A stretch of 6,482 bases of DNA from an uncultured Oscillospiraceae bacterium (GCA_910584605.1 CAJUAW010000142.1:1-6482); one strand, 5' to 3'. Counted from the first letter of the stretch, positions 1-5,973 are shown. Made by a program: numbers and translations. Notes: generated by a model from the letters alone, not told the origin.

Positions 1-105
1 TTCCTGTTCAGCCGCACCTGGCAGCCGGAACAGTGCCCCGATTGCGGCAAGTTCTATGTTCAATGTGTATCACCTCAGTCGATTTTAAGGGGGAACATCG
101 TAGTA
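1..105 (+). pseudogene. 3' part of an unidentified coding sequence with a CxxC motif, in frame with the CBS gene
   Basis: Frame 1 is open from the first base of the window and runs without a stop into the ATG at 106. The encoded segment contains WQPEQCPDCGKF, with a CPDC motif of the kind found in small zinc-binding folds. After GKF the translation (VQCVSPQSILRGNIVV) loses any domain character, and a ribosome binding site for the next gene appears inside it. I take this as either the tail of a gene cut by a rearrangement at about 55-85 or an N-terminal extension of the CBS protein. The QCPDC segment reminds me of small proteins carried on Firmicutes conjugative elements, but I cannot name the family. 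The window edge hides the true start. Confidence 0.4.
87..93 (+). promoter_or_regulatory. Ribosome binding site deciding the CBS gene start
   Basis: AAGGGGG lies 12 bases before the ATG at 106, slightly far but G-rich and AGGAGG-like. It favours translation starting at 106 rather than as part of the frame that is open from the window edge. No convincing promoter is visible between 1 and 105. Confidence 0.5.
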
Positions 106-501
106 ATGAATATAGCAAAACTAATGATTCCAAAGGTGTCAACAGTATTTCTTCATGAAAACAACACGGTCCGGCAAGGGCTGGAACGCTTTATGATTCA
201 CGGCTACACGGCTATACCCGTTTTGAATGATAAGGAACAATACATCGGAAGTGTGACCGAGGGCGATTTTCTCCGGCATCTTCTAGCTGTTCATACCACT
301 GATTTGAAACGACAGGAACAATATAAGATTGGCGACATTGTACGCAGAGATTTTTGTCCTGCACTGCAAATTGACGCAGACCGCAGTCAAGCGGTAGAGG
401 CGGCTTTGAATCAGAACTTTGTTCCGATTGTGGATGGCCGGGGTGTATTATGCGGAATCTTAACCAGAAAAAATCTGATTACATATCTTGCGCAGCAATA
501 A
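106..501 (+). CDS. Small CBS-domain-pair protein
   Basis: This is a 131-residue soluble protein made of two CBS motifs (a Bateman module) and nothing else. The first covers about residues 1-60 (STVFLHENNTVRQGLERF, then the strand-rich YTAIPVLNDKEQYIGSVTEGDFL). The second covers about residues 75-131 (FCPALQIDADRSQAVEAAL, FVPIVDGRGVLCGILTRKNLITYL). The hydrophobic-IPVL-D-GxVTxxDL pattern is typical. Stand-alone CBS pairs usually bind adenine nucleotides or cyclic dinucleotides and regulate partner proteins; the partner here is unknown. There is no signal peptide or membrane segment. The gene points toward the van cluster on the opposite strand, so it is not part of that operon. It is AT-richer than vanG/vanXY and probably belongs to a different flanking segment. 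Confidence 0.85.
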   Translation: MNIAKLMIPKVSTVFLHENNTVRQGLERFMIHGYTAIPVLNDKEQYIGSVTEGDFLRHLLAVHTTDLKRQEQYKIGDIVRRDFCPALQIDADRSQAVEAALNQNFVPIVDGRGVLCGILTRKNLITYLAQQ

Positions 502-766
502 TTATTGAGCGGGTATTCGAGGAATTGGTGGTCCTTGGCCTGCCGCATCCACAGACGGCCCTGCCATAAATCCGTTTCATTTTTTCACTCCTTCCAGTAC
601 CCAAAATCAACTGGTTTCTTCCTTCTGATTTGAGCATAGTAGGGCACATTTTTCTACGGTATTGACAATGATTTTTGATTCAAACATCGCCCATGCTTGA
701 ATATATCTCCGGAACAGCATACATCTACTCCGATCAACGCTGTTGCTGTGCCTTCAAAAGCATGAA
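502..766. other. Intergenic stretch without a convincing gene
   Basis: Together with the hairpin at 767-811 this forms the gap of just over 300 bases between the CBS gene and the end of the racemase gene. I see no RNA gene, insertion-sequence end or conserved coding sequence. One minus-strand reading frame (start 580, preceded by GGAAGGAG; upstream in-frame ATG at 649; stop 479-481) encodes 33 or 56 residues of low complexity without family resemblance. It runs back into the 3' end of the CBS gene. A TTGACA at 662-667 has no matching -10 box. The stretch looks like decayed or junction DNA. Confidence 0.5.
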
Positions 767-811
767 AAGCGGGCCGCGGTGCGACGTTTTTTTACGCACT
801 GCGGTCTGCTT
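767..811. terminator. Long hairpin downstream of the racemase gene, likely (possibly bidirectional) terminator
   Basis: Arms 767-783 and 795-811 are 17 bases each around an 11-base loop. As plus-strand RNA all 17 positions pair, three as G-U, and the stem is followed by UUACUUUUU-like sequence, short of a perfect tract. As minus-strand RNA (the direction of the van operon) the same three positions become A-C mismatches, and only UUUU (two of these in the stem) precedes CAUG. It begins just 6 bases past the racemase stop codon at 817-819, so ending the van transcript is the natural role. The pairing asymmetry, however, favours stopping transcription arriving from the CBS side. Confidence 0.6.
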
Positions 812-816
812 ACTTT

Positions 817-1896
817 TTAAGTTAGCCTCCTTTCCAAACGCGGCCCTAACCGGCTCAATAGTTCGTTGGGGATTGTCCCTGTTTGCTGTGCCAAATTTTG
901 GGACGTTATTTCCTGATTCCCTGACCTGCCGATGAACACCGCAAAATCTTTGGACGTTACATCTGGAACATCTGTCACGTCAAGCAAGGTCTGATCCATG
1001 CAGATACGGCCCGCAATGGGAGCCATATATCCCCGGACTAAAGCGGCCCCTACTCCGTTAGACAAACTGCGTGGCAGCCCATCAGCATAGCCAATCGTGG
1101 CAACGGCAATCTTTGTGCTTCTCTTCGCCTTGAATTGGTGTCCATACCCGGCCCCCTCTCCTGGAAATACATCTTTTACTTGAACGATCCGGGCTTTTAG
1201 GGATAGAATGCGGTCATAGAGCGCAATGCCTACCCGCGCATAATTGCCACCGAGTTCGGGGTAATGGAGTAAGCCCTCACTAGCCAGAATGTGAATCTTG
1301 GGGATCACATAGCCCTGGCTTTTTAAGAGGTCTACTGTCTGACAAAGGATTTTGCTCTGCTTCAACGCCGCCGCCCGGTCTGCCGGGCTGGTCATATCAT
1401 CTTCGTACAGATGGGTATAGGCCCCTGTGATTTGGAGATAGCCGCAGTTAAATATCTGCCGCAACTCTGACAGATTTTCATAGCGTTCTCCCAGCCGGTG
1501 CATTCCTGTGTCAATCTTGATATGGGCCTTGATACTCAGACCACAGGCGTTCAGTTCCAGGGCGTGAACATGGTCTACAATCGTCTGCGTTAAATGGTAC
1601 TGCGCAATCAGCGGGGCATACTGAGGATGTGTGTATCCAAGTATCAGGATTTCTCCCAAAATTCCATTCTGCCGCAGTTCCACCCCCTCAAAGACAGTGG
1701 CGACACAGAAAGCGTCAATTCCCATCTTATTTAGTTCTCTGGCAATCAGGACTGCGCCGTGTCCATAGGCATTGGCTTTCACTGCGGGCATCAATATGCA
1801 GCCGGGCGGAAGCAGGGCGGACAACCGTTCCACATTCCGCCTCAAAGCCGCTCTGTCCAGCTCGATCCAGGCACGGCCCTGGTAAAAATCATCCAT
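817..1896 (-). CDS. vanT: VanT-type serine/alanine racemase, racemase domain only
   Basis: This is a 359-residue PLP-dependent fold-type III racemase of the alanine racemase family. It should convert L-Ser to D-Ser (and probably L-Ala to D-Ala) for the ligase VanG. Visible motifs are MPAVKANAYGHG with the PLP lysine K40, AHIKIDTGMHRLG at 125-137, NYARVGIALYD at 218-228, the second catalytic base Y251 in GAGYGHQF, and RICMDQTLLDVTDV near 297. The C-terminal TIPNELLSRL places Asn344 where ordinary alanine racemases have Tyr (Tyr354 in the Geobacillus enzyme); to my knowledge VanT enzymes also have Asn there. Classical VanT is about 700 residues with an N-terminal ten-or-so-helix membrane half. 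That half is absent, as in the split VanTm/VanTr arrangement of vanL. ATG 1896 is chosen over TTG 1914: AGGGGG lies 7 bases upstream, and the start overlaps the previous gene's stop by 8 bases. A resident alanine racemase is the alternative, but operon position and Asn344 argue for VanT. Confidence 0.88.
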   Translation of the reverse strand: MDDFYQGRAWIELDRAALRRNVERLSALLPPGCILMPAVKANAYGHGAVLIARELNKMGIDAFCVATVFEGVELRQNGILGEILILGYTHPQYAPLIAQYHLTQTIVDHVHALELNACGLSIKAHIKIDTGMHRLGERYENLSELRQIFNCGYLQITGAYTHLYEDDMTSPADRAAALKQSKILCQTVDLLKSQGYVIPKIHILASEGLLHYPELGGNYARVGIALYDRILSLKARIVQVKDVFPGEGAGYGHQFKAKRSTKIAVATIGYADGLPRSLSNGVGAALVRGYMAPIAGRICMDQTLLDVTDVPDVTSKDFAVFIGRSGNQEITSQNLAQQTGTIPNELLSRLGPRLERRLT

Positions 1897-2356
1897 GTCC
1901 CGTCCCCCTGACAATAATTCTTGGGGGCTGGGCCACTACGGTGGCGTTGCTTGGAATATCGGTGCAGACCACCGCTCCAGCCCCAATTTTCACATCGCTT
2001 CCAATTTGGATTGCTCCGACAATAACCGCCCCGGCGCCAATGAGACAGTGGTCTCCGATTTGGGGAGCGGCCCGGTCAACTTCGCCAATGGTGACATTTT
2101 GGTAAACCCAGCAGCCAGCTCCGACATGCGCATACCGGGAAATATAGATACCATGCAGCCCGTGAGGTAAAATAGGCGTACCGTCAAATTGGGCTCCATT
2201 CCCGATATAGCCGCCGTGCCGGTGGGCCATGCGGTTGAGAAGGAAGGTCAAAATATCCTTGACCAGTTTAACCGGGCACCGTTCCCGCCACCGGAACAGC
2301 CGCCAATAGCACCGTAAGCCGTCCCCCTTTGACCAATCAATGACGTTTTCCCTCAT
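1889..2356 (-). CDS. Short serine O-acetyltransferase-like hexapeptide-repeat protein within the van operon
   Basis: This is a 155-residue soluble acyltransferase of the left-handed beta-helix class. The N-terminus (1-45) is basic and aromatic (CYWRLFRWRERCPVK). The core from about 50 shows hexapeptide repeats: IGNGAQF, HGIYISRYAHVGAGC, VYQNVTIGEV, QIGDHCLIGAGAVIVGAIQIG and DVKIGAGAVVCTDIP, ending in VVAQPPRIIV. The PHGLHG motif at 64-69 aligns with the catalytic-His loop of CysE (DHATG), giving H65 as likely catalytic base. The second CysE His (in DRHP) is replaced in DRAAPQIG, as in short acetyltransferases of polysaccharide loci, so L-Ser as acceptor is not assured. The length is far below CysE (about 270). 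The start ATG 2356 overlaps the vanXY stop as ATGA, with GGAGG 10 bases upstream; the longer reading frame from 2434 lies inside vanXY. Position between vanXY and the racemase implies co-expression with resistance. The acyl acceptor is unknown. Confidence 0.8.
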   Translation of the reverse strand: MRENVIDWSKGDGLRCYWRLFRWRERCPVKLVKDILTFLLNRMAHRHGGYIGNGAQFDGTPILPHGLHGIYISRYAHVGAGCWVYQNVTIGEVDRAAPQIGDHCLIGAGAVIVGAIQIGSDVKIGAGAVVCTDIPSNATVVAQPPRIIVRGTGHG

Positions 2357-2889
2357 GCCAGATATTCCTCCAGAGTCAGTCCCAGGCCGGCCATCCTCTC
2401 GCTGTGTGGTGTGCCGACATATCGGAAATGCCACGGCTCATGGGCGATTCCTGTGATCCGCTCCTTGCCCTTTGGGTAGCGCTCAATAAAGCCGAAGGAA
2501 GGGGCCTGCTGCCGAAATTGCTGACAGATACCCTCATAGGGAAATTCCGGGCGGATAAAGTCGATTGACTGTTGGCGCAGCCCCAGGTCGATGGCAAGCC
2601 CGGTCTGGTGTTCGCTGTGTCCGGGCCGGGCCACAAACTGTTCTGTGAACGCCGGGCCGTTGTCCCGGAGGGAGTGTTCGTAAATCGTCCGCTGTTCCTC
2701 CAGAGAGCGCCAGCCGCTCACCGGGATCATAAATTGCCAGCCGTCCAGCTGATCCATGAGGCGGGCGAGGGCCTGGGCCGCCTCCTGTTCCAACAGGATA
2801 GCAGGATAATTTGCATGGACCGGAATCAAGTCCTGTGCTGTGTCCGCCGGGTAAGCGTGCTGGCCGTTGACCAAAATCAGGGGATTCAT
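2353..2889 (-). CDS. vanXY: VanXY-type D,D-dipeptidase/D,D-carboxypeptidase
   Basis: This is a 178-residue zinc peptidase of family M15. By family role it hydrolyses D-Ala-D-Ala dipeptide and removes the terminal D-Ala from UDP-MurNAc-pentapeptide, clearing vancomycin-susceptible precursors in the cytoplasm. Key residues are visible: SGWRS with R61 (VanX-type arginine), GHSEHQTGLAIDLG with zinc ligands H94 and D101, and HEPWHFRYVG with catalytic E151 and third zinc ligand H154. There is no signal peptide or membrane segment, which fits cytoplasmic VanXY rather than membrane-anchored VanY. It is compact, close to VanXY of the vanC type (about 190) and much shorter than the roughly 250-residue VanXY I recall for enterococcal vanG. 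The start codon overlaps the vanG stop as ATGA and the stop overlaps the next start the same way, so translation is probably coupled. A plain VanY-like carboxypeptidase is the alternative. Confidence 0.9.
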   Translation of the reverse strand: MNPLILVNGQHAYPADTAQDLIPVHANYPAILLEQEAAQALARLMDQLDGWQFMIPVSGWRSLEEQRTIYEHSLRDNGPAFTEQFVARPGHSEHQTGLAIDLGLRQQSIDFIRPEFPYEGICQQFRQQAPSFGFIERYPKGKERITGIAHEPWHFRYVGTPHSERMAGLGLTLEEYLA

Positions 2890-3929
2890 CGCTTCACCGC
2901 CAATTCAATCACAGCGGAAATGACCTGTTCCAAGGACATTCCAGCCGCCTTCATCATGCTGGGATAACGGCTGTGGGCGGTAAATCCCGGGATGGTGTTG
3001 ACCTCGTTCAAGACCACCCTGCCGTCCTCGTCCAGAAACATGTCCACTCTGGCAAACCCCTGACATCCAAGGACCTTATAGATGTGTTGGGCGATCCTCT
3101 TGATTTCTACCGTCTTTTCCGGGGAGATGCGGGCCGGGACATGAATTGCGGAAGTTTTTAGCGTGTACTTTTCCGTAAAATTGAAAAAACCTCCGGCCAG
3201 TTCAATTTCGTCCAGCTCTCCCACAGTCAAAGTATCGTTGCCCAACACGGCGCAGCCCACCTCAAACCCGGAGACGGCCTCCTCCAAAACCACACGGCTG
3301 TCATATTGGAAGGCCAGTTTGAGGGCGGCGGGCAGCTCGTTCCGCTCCATGATCTTTGTGATTCCATAGGAGGAGCCAGCCCGGACAGGCTTGACAAACA
3401 GCGGAAACCCCAGCGTTTCAGCGGCGGCCAACGCCTCTCCCGCGTCCGTTTCTCGCTCCAGGACGGCGGAGGCAGGAACGGCCACCCCCGCGGCTTGAAC
3501 CAGCTTGTGGGCGCGGTCCTTGTCCATGCAGAGAGCGGAGGCCAGGACGCCGCACCCCACCAATGGAATACCCGCCAGCTCAAAGATACCTTGCACCGTT
3601 CCGTCCTCCCCGTTTTTCCCATGCAGAACAGGAAACCCGGCGTCCAGCCTGATTCGCTTTCCGCTGCTTGGCACCAGCAGAGCGCAGGCGCTCCGGTCGG
3701 GGGATACCAGAGCCGGAGCGCAGTCGGTAGGGTTATTCCAGGTATCCAGCCTGATTTTTTCTGCATCCCCGGTGAAGTGATACCAGTCCCCGGAGGGGGA
3801 AATACCAATCAGCACAGGGGCGTACCTTGTTTGGTCCAGGTGGGTAATGACCGCATGGGCCGATTCCAGCGATACGCTGTATTCCGGGGAGCAGCCGCCA
3901 AACAAAATTGCGATATTGAGCTTGTCCAT
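2886..3929 (-). CDS. vanG: D-alanine--D-serine ligase, VanG type
   Basis: This 347-residue ATP-grasp ligase matches the length of VanG (about 349). It joins D-Ala to D-Ser so that peptidoglycan precursors end in D-Ser and bind vancomycin weakly. Visible features are the N-terminal ILFGGCSPEYSVSLESA with the first-site glutamate E16, HGKNGEDGTVQG at 103-114, and the ATP-grasp P-loop region FPLFVKPVRAGSSYGI at 175-190. The omega loop FNFTEKYTLKTSAIHVPA (249-266) has the EKY signature of D-Ser/D-Ala ligases rather than D-Lac ligases. Metal ligands D296, E308 and N311 lie in ARVDMF and LNEVNTIPGFT. ATG 3929 is chosen because AAGGA lies 7 bases upstream; the in-frame ATG at 3950 would take that site into the coding sequence. 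It is the first gene of the second van operon, downstream of an operator and promoter. It is GC-rich relative to vanRS. An ordinary Ddl is the alternative, but the omega loop and neighbours favour VanG. Confidence 0.93.
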   Translation of the reverse strand: MDKLNIAILFGGCSPEYSVSLESAHAVITHLDQTRYAPVLIGISPSGDWYHFTGDAEKIRLDTWNNPTDCAPALVSPDRSACALLVPSSGKRIRLDAGFPVLHGKNGEDGTVQGIFELAGIPLVGCGVLASALCMDKDRAHKLVQAAGVAVPASAVLERETDAGEALAAAETLGFPLFVKPVRAGSSYGITKIMERNELPAALKLAFQYDSRVVLEEAVSGFEVGCAVLGNDTLTVGELDEIELAGGFFNFTEKYTLKTSAIHVPARISPEKTVEIKRIAQHIYKVLGCQGFARVDMFLDEDGRVVLNEVNTIPGFTAHSRYPSMMKAAGMSLEQVISAVIELAVKR

Positions 3930-3950
3930 GATGACATCCTTTCTGTACAT

Positions 3951-3998
3951 AAAAATCCGTTTGCCTCTGATATATCTATCATACCAGGGACAAACGGA
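3951..3998 (-). terminator. Terminator-like hairpin between vanS and vanG with the vanG -10 box in its loop
   Basis: On the minus strand, arm 3998-3986 (TCCGTTTGTCCCT) pairs with arm 3968-3956 (AGAGGCAAACGGA). That gives 13 positions with one G-U and one C-A mismatch around a 17-base loop, followed directly by TTTTT (3955-3951). This is the form of an intrinsic terminator for the vanRS transcript. The predicted vanG -10 box (3983-3978) lies within the loop, so RNA started from it lacks the first arm and cannot form the hairpin. Confidence 0.6.
3978..3983 (-). promoter_or_regulatory. Predicted vanG promoter -10 box (extended)
   Basis: TGGTATGAT on the minus strand gives an extended -10 (TG-N-TATGAT). 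The hexamer 17 bases upstream, AAACAT, is a poor -35, as expected for an activator-dependent promoter. The start of transcription would fall near 3970, about 40 bases before the vanG ATG. The distance to the upstream operator (37 bases) equals that at vanR. Confidence 0.55.
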
Positions 3999-4020
3999 CC
4001 ATGTTTTAATGTTTTACTGT

Positions 4021-4050
4021 GAAATTCCTAAGAAATTCCTAATGTAGGAT
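4021..4050 (-). promoter_or_regulatory. Predicted VanR operator upstream of vanG
   Basis: GAAATTCCTAA occurs twice in perfect tandem (4021-4031 and 4032-4042), followed by TGTAGGAT, an inverted partner of the CCTAA half. An 11-bp direct repeat is the classic binding pattern for OmpR/PhoB-family regulators such as VanR. The same pattern occurs upstream of vanR. The first repeat overlaps the vanS stop codon (4028-4030). The operator lies 37 bp before the predicted vanG -10. Confidence 0.7.
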
Positions 4051-5197
4051 TGATATTTTCTGAATGAGAAACAGGCAGGCAGACGGTAAATGTTGTAACA
4101 TGTTCCCGGCTTTCCGCCGAAATACTGCCGTTGTGGAGCGTGACAATTTCCTTTGCGATTGCCAGTCCCAGCCCGGCCCCTCCTATATTGGTACTGCGGG
4201 CCTCGTCCATACGATAGAAGCGGTCAAAAATCATGGACAGCTTTTCCGCCGGGATGGTCGGACCCTGATTTTCAAAGGCAATCACCATTTGTCCGCTCCG
4301 TTCCTGAGCGGAAAGGATGATTTCTGAATTGGGAAAGCTGTACGCCGCCGCATTTTTCAGAATATTGTTGAACACGCGGGCCAGCTTTTCCGGGTCGCCC
4401 CAAAGTGTCAGAGATTCGTCGGCCCGGAGGACAGCGGTATTTCCTTTTGCGGACAGAACCGGATAAAATTCATCCCGCAGCTGTACCAGCATATAGTAGA
4501 GGTCGATTTGCTCTTTGTTCAGCCTGATTTCCTGCAAATTGTATCGGGTGATTTCAAAAAATTCGTTGACCAGCCGCTCCAGCCGGTTTGCTTTGTCCAG
4601 CGCGATGTGGGTATATTTTGCTTTTTGCTCCGCTGGCATATCGGGGGCCTCGTCCAACAGGCTCAGGTAGCCGATTACCGAAGTCAACGGGGTCTTTAAG
4701 TCGTGGGCGAGGTAAGTGACTAAATCGTTCTTCTGTGCGGATTCATTTCGGAGGGCCTGTTCGCTGCGAAGCATAGACGCTCTGATTTCCGCCATTTCTA
4801 CCGATATTTCAGCATATTCCCGAGGGAACAGTTCATCTGTTTCCTCACTCATGCAGCTGTGAAGCATGTTACGAATTGATGTGATTGTTTTTCTGCGCAC
4901 TGATTTGGCATAGAAGTGGGCCGCAACAAACGCAGTTATGATATTCACAACAACCACGCCTATAAAAGCGGCTAACAACAGCTGTTTTACTTTCCACCAC
5001 ATCGGCTCACGGATGATAGTTATTTGTCCGGCTTCTGGAAGATAAGTATTGTACGTCTGCATAAAATTAAATTCAAACCAATCCACAAAGCTGCCGTTCC
5101 ATACCCTGTCAACAAGAAAGTAGACTGCAACACAGGCCCCAATGCCGATTATAATAACGGCGATAAGTTGTAAAATTTTAACTGATTTACCTTTCAA
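4028..5197 (-). CDS. vanS: VanS sensor histidine kinase
   Basis: This 389-residue membrane kinase should detect glycopeptide or cell-wall stress and phosphorylate VanR; such kinases often also act as phosphatase. It has a membrane helix at about 9-28, a short outside loop of about 40 residues (WNGSFVDWFEF to WWKV) and a second helix at about 70-96. The linker is poorly HAMP-like. The dimerisation and phospho-acceptor segment LAHDLKTPLTSVIGYLSLL has H165. The ATP-binding domain shows NNILKNAAAYS (N282), ENQGPTIP, IFDRFYR and GGAGLGLAIAKEIV. The short sensor loop resembles VanS of inducible D-Ser types. It starts at TTG 5197, inside the end of vanR (11-base overlap), with GGGG 7 bases upstream; no in-frame ATG exists before residue 46. 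It ends inside the vanG operator. The vanRS pair is transcribed as one unit. Confidence 0.94.
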   Translation of the reverse strand: MKGKSVKILQLIAVIIIGIGACVAVYFLVDRVWNGSFVDWFEFNFMQTYNTYLPEAGQITIIREPMWWKVKQLLLAAFIGVVVVNIITAFVAAHFYAKSVRRKTITSIRNMLHSCMSEETDELFPREYAEISVEMAEIRASMLRSEQALRNESAQKNDLVTYLAHDLKTPLTSVIGYLSLLDEAPDMPAEQKAKYTHIALDKANRLERLVNEFFEITRYNLQEIRLNKEQIDLYYMLVQLRDEFYPVLSAKGNTAVLRADESLTLWGDPEKLARVFNNILKNAAAYSFPNSEIILSAQERSGQMVIAFENQGPTIPAEKLSMIFDRFYRMDEARSTNIGGAGLGLAIAKEIVTLHNGSISAESREHVTTFTVCLPVSHSENINPTLGIS

Positions 5198-5894
5198 TTT
5201 GATACCCCACTCCCCAAATAGTTTTGATATACTTCGGGCTATCTATGGTGTCCCCCAGCTTCTCCCGCAGATGCCGGATATGGACGGTAATTGTATTGTT
5301 GCTTTTGCTGTAATACTCGTCCCTCCAAATTTCGTGAAATAACTCCTCAGAGCTGACAACCTTTCCCTTTCGCTCCAATAAAATGCGCAGGATGGAAAAC
5401 TCGGTAGGGGTCAGGGACAGCGGTTTATCATGCAGCAGGCAGGTATGAGTGCCGGTATTCAGCTCCAACCCAGCGTGTAAAATCACACCGGAAGTATCCT
5501 CCAGTGATGGAGCTCGGGCCGGGTTGTACCGCTTGTACCGCCGAAGCTGGGCCTTTACCCGTGCCACCAGCTCCAACGGTCGGAAGGGCTTCGTCATATA
5601 GTCATCCGCCCCTAACGTCAGGCCGGTGATTTTATCGGTTTCCCCATCCTTGGCTGTCAGCATGATGACAGGATATGTGTGCTGCTCCCTGATCGTTTGG
5701 CAGAGGGAAAAGCCGTTCATCTCTGGCAGCATAATGTCCAAAATCGCCAGATCAAGCTCTGTGGATTCAATACATTCCAGGGCCTCCTTAGCGGAGTAAA
5801 ATTTGAATACCTGATAATTCTCATTTTTCAAGTACAACTCCACAAGATCGGATATTTCCTGTTCATCGTCCACGATTAAAATTTTGTCGCTCAT
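5187..5894 (-). CDS. vanR: VanR response regulator, OmpR/PhoB family
   Basis: This 235-residue cytoplasmic transcription activator has the same length as VanR of other vanG clusters. The receiver domain (about 1-118) shows ILIVDDE with the acidic pocket D9/D10, phospho-acceptor D53 in AILDIMLPEMNGF, T80 in IMLTAKDGE and K102 in DDYMTKPFRPLEL. The C-terminal winged helix (about 135-235) shows LSLTPTEFSILRILLERKGKVVSSEEL, the recognition region SNNTITVHIRHLREKLGD and the wing YIKTIWGVGYQIE. ATG 5894 is chosen because AGAGG lies 8 bases before it; the in-frame ATG at 5912 lies upstream of that site. It overlaps vanS by 11 bases. Operator repeats upstream suggest autoregulation, and the matching site before vanG is its presumed main target. 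Confidence 0.95.
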   Translation of the reverse strand: MSDKILIVDDEQEISDLVELYLKNENYQVFKFYSAKEALECIESTELDLAILDIMLPEMNGFSLCQTIREQHTYPVIMLTAKDGETDKITGLTLGADDYMTKPFRPLELVARVKAQLRRYKRYNPARAPSLEDTSGVILHAGLELNTGTHTCLLHDKPLSLTPTEFSILRILLERKGKVVSSEELFHEIWRDEYYSKSNNTITVHIRHLREKLGDTIDSPKYIKTIWGVGYQIER

Positions 5895-5930
5895 TTTACC
5901 AACCTCTTTCATATGCAGGAACCCTAAAAC

Positions 5931-5936
5931 ATTTTA
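5931..5936 (-). promoter_or_regulatory. Predicted vanR promoter -10 box
   Basis: TAAAAT on the minus strand (within TTTGATAAAATG) lies 37 bp downstream of the operator repeats, exactly as TATGAT does at vanG. No good -35 hexamer is visible 16-18 bp upstream (AGAAAG), consistent with activation by VanR. The 5' leader would be about 30 bases. Confidence 0.55.
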
Positions 5937-5973
5937 TCAAAGATTCTCTCTGGCTTTCTTGTTTTTTTGCTCA

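Noticed and set aside
662..667. TTGACA as a -35 box
   Set aside because: No -10-like hexamer occurs 16-18 bases downstream (CATCGC region), and no gene follows on that strand.
675..935. 86-codon plus-strand frame across the terminator region and racemase 3' end
   Set aside because: It runs through the hairpin and over the racemase coding sequence, without a ribosome binding site or family resemblance.
1629..2199. Open frames overlapping the racemase and acetyltransferase genes in other frames
   Set aside because: Composition is typical of shadow frames (runs of Pro, Arg, Ala), and the overlapping minus-strand genes carry full family motifs.
2376..2967. Open frames on both strands across vanXY
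   Set aside because: No recognisable domain, and vanXY with all zinc-site residues accounts for the region.
3227..4022. Long open frames antisense to or in another frame of vanG (up to 238 codons)
   Set aside because: They lie wholly over or beside the clearly coding GC-rich vanG gene, have no domain character and are best explained by third-position GC bias.
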